A stretch of 64,000 bases of DNA from Apostichopus japonicus (lineage: Eukaryota > Echinodermata > Holothuroidea > Aspidochirotida > Stichopodidae), in assembly GCF_037975245.1 (NCBI RefSeq), contig NC_092572.1:494001-558000 (forward strand). The letters are read 5' to 3'. Made by a program: the position numbers and the translations under genes. The notes under the pieces are model-generated. The model was not told where the DNA came from and made no database searches. It worked only from the letters and a program-made list of their open reading frames with translations. The first letter of the stretch is position 1, and every line of letters begins with the position of its first letter. This document shows, one piece after another, positions 13,401-25,400 of the stretch.

Positions 13401-16400
13401 TGTACAAAGAGGTAATAGAATACAACAGCCTGTCAGCCAATCATATCAAACAATTAGTGGATTCCTTGACATAGACAGTATTCCAGAATGTCAGACAGTA
13501 AGTCTTACAATCATAGTACTCTCTACTGGCTTTGAATGTGTACAAAGAGGTAATAGAATACAACAGCCTGTCAGCCAATCATATCAAACAATTAGTGGAT
13601 TCCTTAATACAGACAGTATTCCAGAATGTCAGACAGTAAGTCTTACAATCATAGTACTCTCTACTGGCTTTGAATGTGTACAAAGAGGGAGTAGAATACA
13701 ACCGCCTGTCAGCCAATCATATCAAACAATTAGTGGATTCCTTGACACAGACAGTATTCCAGAATGTCAGACAGTAAGTCTTACAATCATAGTACTCTCT
13801 ACTGGCTTTGAATGTGTACAAAGAGGTAATAGAATACAACAGCCTGTCAGCCAATCATATCAAACAATTAGTGGATTCCTTAATACAGACAGTATTCCAG
13901 AATGTCAGACAGTAAGTCTTACAATCATAGTACTCTCTACTGGCTTTGACTGTGTATGAAGAGGTAATAGAATACAACAGCCTGTCAGCCAATCATATCA
14001 AACAATTAGTGGATTCCTTGACACAGACTGTATTCCAGAATGTCAGACAGTAAGTCTTACAATCATAGTACTCTCTACTGGCTTTGAATGTGTACAAAGA
14101 GGGAGTAGAATACAACAGCCTGTCAGCCAATCATATCAAACAATTAGTGGATTCCTTAATACAGACAGTATTTCAGAATGTCAGACAGTAAGTCTTACAA
14201 TCATAGTACTCTCTACTGGCTTTGACTGTGTACAAAGAGGTTATAGAATACAACAGCCTGTCAGCCAAACATACCAACCAAACATACATAAATATAATGT
14301 GCAAACCTGAGAGACACTTAAAGTCTGTTGTATCTGTTATGGTTCACGTAGGCCTACTTATTGCTAGATATTGCTTGGAAATAGAGGGAGCCATTATAAT
14401 TAAATCAGCAGCCAGTCAGTTGTTATAAGTAGCCTTAAATGATCTGTAAGTTATATAATTGATTCTGCTAATAATATTTTCCAGGTCTTTGTATGAGGAG
14501 CACCGTCTCCTCATTGCTACCATGATCTGTTATATATTTGATTCTGCTAATAATATTTCCAGGTCTTTGTATGAGGAGCACCGTCTCCTCCTTGCTTCCA
14601 TGATCTGTTATATATTTGATTCTGTTAATAATATTTCCAGGTCTTTGTATGAGGAGCACCGTCTTCTCTTTGCTACCATGATCTGTCTCAACATCCAGTA
14701 CGAGACTCTCAACATATTTTCAGAAGAAGAGTTGTCTCTCCTACTTCAAGGTCAGTTTCAGTCTTACACTCAGATGAATAACTCAATCTTCTGTTTCATT
14801 TAATTAAAGAAACTTTTAGGTTTACAACCATCACTTGCTGTTGGTAGTAATTTATTACTGCTCATGTTATTGTTATTAATTCTTAAATGATGTAGTAGGG
14901 GGGTAGAATGGAAGGATCCTCACTTTAATCAAGTCATGAAATTAATTCTATGTAACTTAACTAGACTTGTAAGTAACTGATACATATTTAACATAATATA
15001 AGGTAATTATGAAAACTAATCATTACCTTTGTAACTGCAGCCTCTCTTGCCTTGCTGTTATATTTTTCTATGACTTTATTAAACTGTTCTGTCCTCCTGC
15101 TGCTTCCAGACACTAATCTGCACTTTATATGTCTCTTATTGCACCTTAAGGCTCTTTGTCTAAGACATCTGGTGACAGATATTGGACATATGACCTCAAC
15201 TGCACACATAGGAATTCATCAGGTAAAGTTTATCTTATTATGGGGGGTCTAAGAGTGAACATAGTCAGCATTATAAGTAACTGCACACTTTTTCATTTCT
15301 TGCACACTGCCTATAATTAAGGTTACTTGTTTGCTATTCTTGCTACACAATGCACAGATATTATCAAAGTGAATATGTTACTTATTTACATATGGTGATG
15401 CAGTGCTTACACTTAGACTGACCAAACAAGAACCTTCAGTTTTCAGGGTAGGATTTTAACAGCTAGATCATTCTTGTTAATTTTAAGGTAACCCTGGTCT
15501 GGGCACCATGGACCTTACCCTGAAAGACTTTGAAAGCGATGCTACACCCCCAGAGTTCCTCCCCTCAGAGCAGTGGGAAGACTTGATGGCAGTGTCAGTA
15601 CTCCCTGGGCCATTGGATGGCATCTGTGTACAGCTGGCAGAGTCTCCTGAACCATGGGCCAAATGGTACCAGTCTGAAGAACCAGAGATGGAAGCCATTC
15701 CAATCAGGCCCACCACAAGTGCTCTGGCAGGTAGGTTAATGTTCAAAACCATTCATATTAGTTCAGAACTTCTGGCAGGAAATGAAATGCATTAAGAAAT
15801 AAATATCTTTAATAAATTATATTTGTTTTTTAATTTATTTTCACTTGACAGAGGCAAAACCATATGTGTACCCTTTGACCTTAGCTGGTATGAGATGGTT
15901 GGGTCATGGATAAACCATATGTGTACCATTTGACCTTAGCTGGTATGAGATGGTTGGATCATGGAATAAACCATATGTGTACCATTTGACCTTAGCTGGT
16001 ATGAGATTGTTGGATCATGGAATAAACCATATGTGTACCCTTTGACCTTAGCTGGAATGAGATGGTTGGATCATGGATAAACCATATGTGTACCCTTTGA
16101 CCTTAGCTGGTATGAGATGGTTGGATCATGGAATAAACCATATGTGTACCCTTTGACCTTAGCTGTTATGAAATGGTTGGGTCATGGGATATGCCTTCAC
16201 TAGTGTGGCCATTAAAAGGCCAAGTATTAGGCTACTGTATTGCTGAAAGTTATGTTACTTTATCAGAATTATGTCCAAGTGCGTTTTTTGCTTTAAACAG
16301 GTCTTGAGGAAGTGGAAGCCAAAGATCGGGATCTTGAGTCTGGGCAGAGTACGCCTGACCTTGGAGATTTGACAGACTTCCACCAACTGGTTCTTCTTAG

Positions 16401-19400
16401 ATTATTGCGACCAGATCGTTTTGCTATAGCAGCTTCCAAGTACGTTGCGAGGCATTTGACGGTGGTGAAGGCTCTACCCACCTCTCTAGGGGGTTTAGTT
16501 GCTAGCGTACACCACCAGCTAGGAGTGCTTATTCTTATGCCCCCCACCCCAGCTTACGGGAATGTAAGGTTGACTTCCGAAATCACACAGATATCCAACC
16601 CAAGAGACATACTTAGAGAGTATGCAAAGGTAACTGCTTATCTCATTACTTACTGATCATGATATATCCATCCCAACTCTTATATGCAAATCTATTCAAT
16701 ACCACAGTATATGCAACAGACCAACCGTATGATTTATGCTCCAGTCTTTATATTGATGATGGAACAAGGTTATTTATATTTTCTGGACATTATATTAACT
16801 TTCAAAGTTTACGTACATTTAGGGTGTCATATTTGTATGAATCTGGTGTTACTTTTTTACAGCGTAAGAGTATTCCGTTCCAGTCGGTAACATTGGGTGA
16901 GGGATGTGAAGCTCATGTTACTATGATGATTGACGCCATGACTGATAAAGAAGGTTGGTTAGTCATTGAACGTCTTCATCTGGCCTCAGAAGAGTTTGTA
17001 GCCAGCCTCAAACATCAGCTGATAAGAGGTGGTAATATGGGAGGTGAGACACTCACTTTAATTACTGTAACCATAACGATGAAATAACAGACATTTGTAT
17101 GTTAACATTCTACTGTACCACATACACAGTGCAACACACTCATTGCTCAGAAGAGTTTTTTAGCCAGCCTCAAACATCAGCTGATAAGAGGTGGCAATAT
17201 GGGAGGTGAGGCACTCAGTTTAATTACTGTAACCATAACGATGAAACTGGAGGTGTTGTTGACATTAACAGACATTTGTATGTTAACATTCTACTGTACC
17301 ACATACACAGTGTAACACACTCATTGCTGCTGCATATATCAAGTTCATGCTTTATAACACTACCCTCTATAGTGTTAATGTAAAGAGTCCAGGCCAAATG
17401 GAAGTATTATAACCAGGACCCTGGGAAATGGGTTTCGCATTAATCTACTAATTGTATATGACTTTTTCATATTATATGATAAAAACATTTGCAGACAATA
17501 TCTTTGATGTGTTCTGTTATTCCTATTCTATCATAGTTACTTCTTTGGCGAAGAAACTGTGAGTTAGTAATAGTAGAGTTGCTTCAAATTCTCAACAGCA
17601 ATTAAGACTAATTAGCAGAGTAATGGTAGAGTAGAAATAATGGTCTCAGTTCTCTATGAAGACTAATAAACAGAGTAACCATAGAGTGGGAGGTCTCAGC
17701 TTTCTGGTAGCATTTTAGATATAATGTAAACTTGAGTGTGATTCATGTTTAGATGTTGTAAACATTAAATCTTGTTTCTAATCATTGTTTTCATATTTAT
17801 TTTTAACTCTTCTCTGTCAGGTTCTTTAGGCATGGTACCCATTAACAGAGGTGACCAATCACGTTCCTGTATTTGGATGACATCAGAACCATCCTCCACT
17901 ATACCCTACTTTCTGATTCAGAATTTACGTATTGTGACATGGGATGTATTTGCACCTGACACCACAGAGGAGCAAGAAGCAGAGATTGATAGCTTTAACC
18001 CTCCATCTCTCAACCAAACATTTAAGACTGGTATGTATAATGCATAAACCAGGCTAATGGTTAACAAACATTGTATGAACATTATAGTGTAGGGTAAGTA
18101 TGTAGTGTAAGTAGTTAGTGTAAGTAGAAAGTGTTTTCCATTGCTAATTGCAGGATCTTATCTAAAGGTGACATCCTCAGTGTTAATGTTCATATATGTA
18201 GAGGGTTATACAGAGATCATTGATTTTCACAAATGTGTGGTTCCTTTTTCACATCTTTCTAAAGATTTCATAAAACAGATTGCTGAATGTTTTAAAATGG
18301 ATGGCTTTGTGCAAGGATATATAGTTTAAAGTGTTTGGTTCTCAAGAAGCTGTTTGTATTGATTGTTGCAAATGTCCTAGTGACATTGAGCTAATGCAAA
18401 GTTCAGTTAGTGTCCCTAAATTCATTCATCAGTATAGTTTGATCTTTCCCTTACCACCAGCTGTAATGACTTCACAGAAGCTACTGCTTAGTAAAGTGTT
18501 TATTTATGTGATGCTGATTCATTCTCAGATCAGTTTATGTTATAGTGCACTGAATTCATTGTGTTCATAGTGATCTTTCACTCTCAATACCACCAGCTGT
18601 AATAACCTCATTGAAGTCTATACCAGAGGCCTACTTGCAGACGCTTCAAGAGAGTGCTTCTAATGTACGAGCAGCAGTGTATGCTGTCTGCATGATTCAT
18701 GGCCTGTTGGTCTCCAGGCAGATGTTTGGACCAGTTGGTCTCACCAAGATATATGCACTTAGTAATTCACAAGTGCATCATGGGATTGATGTAATATTAA
18801 AGTCAAAGTTCAGGGAACAAAACAGACCCAGTGAACTCCAAGAACTTGGAGAATTGTTAACAAAAGTAAGTCAAACATTCCAGTATAATATTTCATCATT
18901 ATTGTTAACCATTTTATGTTTATTGTTTAGTTTTGTTCCCAAACTTTACAGTGTTTTAAAGTTTAATATTAAGTACTAGCCTTGCATGATTGGACAATGC
19001 CCTTCATAGACTCCTGGAGATGTTAAACAGTAATAGTTCAACTACCAATGTCTTACATTGTAAAGCTCATCATTCTATGGAGTACAGTGTTTGAAAGTTT
19101 AATGTTAAGTACTAGCCTTGCATGATTGGACAATGCCCTTCATGGACTCCTGGAGATGTTAAACAGTAATAGTTCAACTACCAATGTCTTACATTGTAAA
19201 GCTTATCAATCTATGAAGTACAGTGTTTGAAAATTTAATGTTAAGTACTGGCCTTGCATGATTGGACAATGCCCTTCATAGACTCCTGGAGATGTTAAAC
19301 AGTAATAGTTCAACTACCAATGTCTTACATTGTAAAGCTCATCATTCTATGGAGTACAGTGTTTGAAAGTTTAATGTTAAGTACTAGCCTTGCATGATTG

Positions 19401-22400
19401 GACAATGCCCTTCATGGACTCCTGGAGATGTTAAACAGTAATAGTTCAACTACCAATGTCTTACATTGTAAAGCTTATCATTCTATGGAGTACAGTGTTT
19501 GAAAGTTTAATGTTAATTAAGAGCCTTGCATGATTGGACAATGTCCTTCATGGACTCCTGGAGATGTTAAACAGTAATAGTGCAACTACCAATGTCTTAC
19601 ATTGTAAAGCTTATCATTCTATGGAGTACAGTGTTTGAAAGTTTAATGTTAATTAAGAGCCTTGCATGATTGGACAATGTCCTTCATGGACTCCTGGAGA
19701 TGTTAAACAGTAATAGTGCAACTACCAATGTCTTACATTGTAAAGCTTAGCATTCTATGGAGTACAGTGTTTGAAAGTTTAATGTTAATTAAGAGCCTTG
19801 CATGATTGGACAATGTCCTTCATGGACTCCTGGAGATGTTCAAAAGTAATAGTGCAACTACCAATGTCTTACATTGTAAAGCTTAGCATTCTATGAAGTA
19901 CAGTGTTTGAAAGTTTAATGTTAAGTACTAGCCTTGCATGATTGGACAATGTCCTTCATAAACTCCTGGAGATGTTAAACAGTAATAGTGCAACTACCAA
20001 TGTCTTACATTGTAAAGCTTAGCATTCTATGAAGTACAGTGTTTGATAGTTAAATGTTAAGTACTAGCCTTGCATGATTGGACAATGTCCTTCATAAACT
20101 CCTGGAGATGTTTAACAGTAATAGTTCAGCTACCAATGTCTTACATTGTAAAGCTTATCATTCTATGGAGTACAGTGTTTGAAAGTTTAATGTTAAGTAC
20201 TAGCCTTGCATGATTTGACAATGCCCTTCATGGACTCCTGGAGATGTTAAACAGTAATAGTTCAACTACCAATGTCTTACATTGTAAAGCTTATCATTCT
20301 ATGGAGTACAGTGTTTGATAGTTTAATGTTAATTACTAGCCTTGCATGATTGGACAATGCCCTTCATAGACTCCTGGAGATGTTAAACAGTAATAGTTCA
20401 ACTATCAATGTCTTACATTGTAAAGCTTATCATTCTATGAAGTATATTTCCATGTAATACAGTCCATAAGTTCATAATGCTTGTTGAAAAATGCTTGTTG
20501 CCATTCTTTTTGCAGAAAGACATAATGTTCCAACTTTGCCTTCATATCGCATTATCCTTGTTTTGATAGGATTGTTTAGTCAGTGTGATACAAATTCCTC
20601 TGCTTAAAACTTGGGAGTTTGAAACTTGAAAATAGCACCTTAATCATTTGTCTGAGCTGGCAATTGCTATAAGAGCACTAAACTATTTATTAAATGTAAG
20701 TTAAGCTAAGTTTAATGCCACCTTCCTCGTTTCTGTTCCACTTGCAGCTGGTGTACAGTAATATTATAAGTGACCCCTGGGACCAGGTGTATGTTAGAGC
20801 CATTTCCCATCACATCCTAATGTCAGCCTGTAGTCCCTCAGGGTCCATTCAGTTAGGTGCCATCACCTTAGCCACCCCTCCTACCAATGTTGACATACGA
20901 GATTATCCAAATTGGCTGGCGGAGCGCTGGGAGGATAGGGATGACAGCTATGATGGTCACGGATTCACCAGAGAAGTGAAAAGAGCTTTACAGAGCTGCA
21001 GGTAGGAAAAAAAACCATCAACTTATTAACATCGTTCATTTAGACTGATCTGTATAATATTAGAATCCTTGATGTAACAGGACTCATCAACACTGTTTTA
21101 TCTTGACTGATCCCTGGTATGTATGCTCAGAAGCCTGATCCTTGATAAACTCACAGCAGACTGATCCCTTGTGCTTGACATATATGCTCTCAATACTTGA
21201 TTTGCATTAAATATGCAATGTTTGCAAGTTTTGCCTCAATGGAGTAGTCCTTTTTATCAGGCTATGCAATATGAATCAATTTCATATATCACAATTGGTT
21301 ACATTTCTTTCAGCGGGTTGCAGTTTTTAAGACACCTTAGTAACATCTATGAACTTCAACACAGTGGACCTCACAGCCATATCCTGTTACAAAGAAAGTT
21401 AAATCTGACTAAAGTTCAGAATGCAGTAGATGCTATCAGTGAGAAGCTGCCACCTCTGTTAGACCTTGGGGAGCTTCCACTACACATTGTCAATGAGGCA
21501 GAGAGGTATACATTCCCTTACCATGCCCCTTCATTGATGAGCCTTCTTAGTGTTACCAACAATGAAATGCCTCAGAGCATTGGATTTGTCCTTCTGCAGG
21601 TAAGCTTATTCTAATACTGCTAGTAATAACATGATTTTAATGGTAAATTAATGGTGAATTTTCTAGACAATCAATTTGAGGAAGTGTCTTGAAGCTATAA
21701 AATATTGATGTTGATTGCAATTGAGTCAGAGAGATAGACAGAGAGTAACAGAATGTTGAGTTAAGATATGATAATGGAGCGGATGGTTTTATCTTGCTTC
21801 TTGGAGAATATGGAGGTACCAAGTGGTGCTTTGAAAGCTTCCTTAGAAGTACTGGGGTGTTACTCCAACTCCTTAACTTGCATATAGTTATTTATCCAAT
21901 GTTTGTCTTAAAGTGCAGGAGGGTATATAGTTATTTATCCAATGTTTGTCTTGAAGTGCAGGAGGGTATATAGTTATTTATCCAATGTTTGTCTTGAAGT
22001 GCAGGAGGGTATATAGTTATTTATCCAATGTTTGTCTTAAAGTGCAGGAGGGTATATAGTTATTTATCCAATGTTTGTCTTGAAGTGCAGGAGGGTATAT
22101 AGTTATTTATCCAATGTTTGTCTTAAAGTGCAGGAGGTTATATAGTTATTTATCCAATGTTTGTCTTGAAGTGCAGGAGGGTATATAGTTATTTATCCAA
22201 TGTTTGTCTTGAAGTGCAGGAGGGTATATAGTTATTTATCCAATGTTTGTCTTGAAGTGCAGGAGGGCATATAGTTATTTATCCAATGTTTGTCTTGAAG
22301 TGCAGGAGGGCATATAGTTATTTATCCAATGTTTGTCTTCAAGTGCAGGAGGGTATATAGTTACAGTACCGCTCACGTATAACTCGCGTAGACGTATACT

Positions 22401-25400
22401 CTACGTTTATCTACGCGATTATACGCGATTACACGATGTTATACGTTTCTGTACGCGACTTTCTACGCGGTGTCTACGCGGCGTCTACGCCGTGTCTACG
22501 CGGCTTAGGGCTTCGCTTCAGTGCACCTGAATAGGGATTATACGCGCGTAAAGACGTACAATCTCGTATAATCTGTAAACGTAGGATATTCTCAGCCGCT
22601 TTATATAGCAGAGCTTCTATGGGTTAGAATAAACTGTGATGCAGAAAAGAGTCGGTAAACTCAACAACAAGTAATGTCTCCTAAGCCTTTCCAAAATATT
22701 CAACCACAGAGTAAGCATATACTTAAGCCGTTAAGGATAAGAGTAACAAAGAAAACAGCGCTACTAGAAGTACAAACGATCGATACAATCAGTGCAGGAA
22801 AACTTCAGCAAGGAAACTTTATCAATTACAATGTGCACCAGTCTGTTAATATTTATACGAGTTCCTCCCGTTGGGCATTCAATTGAATGTAGGTAACAAT
22901 TAATGAGAACAAGGTAGGCCTTGGCCTATCCTACCTTTTAGCCTTCATCGAAAGTTACGCCGTATATGCCTCGCAAGAAAACCACGATAACCGTTTAACG
23001 AAAAAAAAAACAATATTTGAACTTGAAGATCTGACTTCCCCCAAAAGCAATGACAAGGTTTTGGTTAGGCCTACTATGAAAAAATATTTTCAGAAGAAAA
23101 CCCTTACGATTTTTTTCCACAAATATTGAGGCTTAGGTATTAGTGCTTCCTCACAATCAAGGAGCCTCCAAGAATTTCGCTCCGCTTACGTAAAACTTCT
23201 ATATATATATATATATATAACACGTGGAAAGACCCGATTTTTTACACACATAATTCCCATTGACATTAGTCACGGAACATAAATTGGTCATCGACATTCG
23301 AACTTGCCCAGGTTCACTTCACCATGGGAACGAAAGAAGTTTTATCAGTCGAAGTTTATGATTGGTTGCCTTTTTAATAAAATGTTATCGTTAACACAAA
23401 CATAAGCGACTTTGGATACTTTTCCTACTGTATATGTAGCGTTTCTATTTTGCACTCCTGGCACGATGCCAAACAAAATATTTCGAAATGCAGTGTATTG
23501 CTTTTTTCACAAGGGCCATTGCTGGTATGTTATATTGAAAGTACATAGGCCTGGCCATTCAGAAAGTGTTGAAAAATCGTGCAAGGTGAATTAATGATTT
23601 GAACAAAGTCAAAGGTGATACAACTTTGAACACAAAATTGCTGCGAAGAAATATATTGAAGTAACGTCATGTTTTGACAAAAGCATTCAATGTACAATAA
23701 CTATTTACTAACCTTTTGAAACAAAAATTCAAGCAGGAGTGGGGAGCAGTAACACGAAATAAGAGAAATATCGACATATTGATGATAATGGCCATCGGTA
23801 TATCTTATCCTGGTTCTAAGTGGCTTCCGTTCAACAAAAATATCGTTTTACCTAGGCTCAAAACGTCGCACAAAATATTTTCAAAACAACGGTACACATG
23901 AAGTAATCCAATAAATCCCAGACTGAATAACGAATATAAATACACTACAGCATCGTTACTTTAATGTTTACCTCCTGCCGACACAACCGAAAATGTTTAA
24001 TGTTTAATATGTAACACGGAGATACGTATTGAACTTTTTAAAAAAAAATAATTTCAACGTTTTAACATGTCACTCCCGTAGCTCCTTAAAAGTTGCTAAG
24101 CTTTTTATTGATAACGCCGAACGTACCGCCATTACCAGACACACAAGGCGCCACGAAATGTAACACTGTTTAAAAAGTCGGAAACATCTGAAAGTACTAG
24201 TAATATGCAAATGTTACGAACGTTTTACCCCTACGTTAATTGTATTTTTTCTCACCGTTCAATCGTCCGGTTATTTTCCTTTTTTTTCATCTTCAATGGT
24301 TATCGAAGTTTGTTTTTGACAATGAGGAAATGTTATTCGCAAAATTTGAACACATTGAGAAACAAATCCCAGGGCGTAAAATCTCACGAACATAATTGTA
24401 CTTCCAGGAATCCAGGGTAAAGCTCGTTGCTGCAAAGGTTGAGCTCACACGCGCTAAGCAAGGTACCTGGGAGACTGCTTGGGCCACCCCTACTCTCTTA
24501 CGAGACGGGTTAATATAGTGTCGCACGTTTTTGGCAGTTTGCCAGGGTTGTAACAACTCCTTGTTAGGTCAGAATGGAATGCAAATTAACAGGTGTCAGG
24601 CTTGTGAGCAGAAACCAGGACATGACCTAGATTTCCAGGGTAGTCAATATTCCGCGCGCGCACCTGCAGTTGGGATATTTGGTGATCACGTTTTAGTACG
24701 CATGACATGGGAAAACAAAAACCTCAAATGAAACTTACTGTTGGAATACGTGGATTTTACTCTTCTGATGTTCGGTTACAACTGGTTCTTATAATGTCAA
24801 GTTGAATGGAGCTGGTAAGCATCTTAGCGCCATTTTAAATTGTGCTCGAACACTTTTGTCATGGCCAATCAGTCTGTGGATCCTAAATGTTTTTTATTTG
24901 GCAAACGGACATTCAAGGGAAAAAGTCATGCAATTGGAAACTGTTTTCCTACATTCTAAGAAGTATAAGTTTTTTTACGTAACACCTCTTTTTTTGTTCA
25001 AAGTTTTGTTTTAGCATAGGCCTAGGCCTACTCAAATCAACTGAGGGAGAACAGGATGTTCAATGAAGGTTTACATATTTTCATATGAAAGGTCCGCCGT
25101 TTTGCGGCAAATTCTCTGCCTCTTTCAATACATATTTTCCAATAACACACTTCTTGCGACAAAAAATTACCATACGTTTGAGTTGTTCTTTTTTTTCAAA
25201 TAAAATGTTTCTCGTACGAAATCTGAAAAAAAACGGGCGGCCATAATTTTTTCTTTTCATTGCTTTAATACTAGTTCGGAATACGTGGCTTCCTTTACAA
25301 AATATTATTTAATGATAGTTTAGATTGCTTGTAATCCGAATAGACACCCGGGGATTCAGGAAAAAGGAGGCCCCTTGTGCGGGCGAAAAACATGTTTTGT

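Noticed and set aside
15110-15221. Possible exon with a cttccag acceptor and caggtaaag donor
   Set aside because: It would end in phase 0 whereas the next exon needs phase 1, shifting the dynein frame into stops. The exons on both sides join correctly without it.
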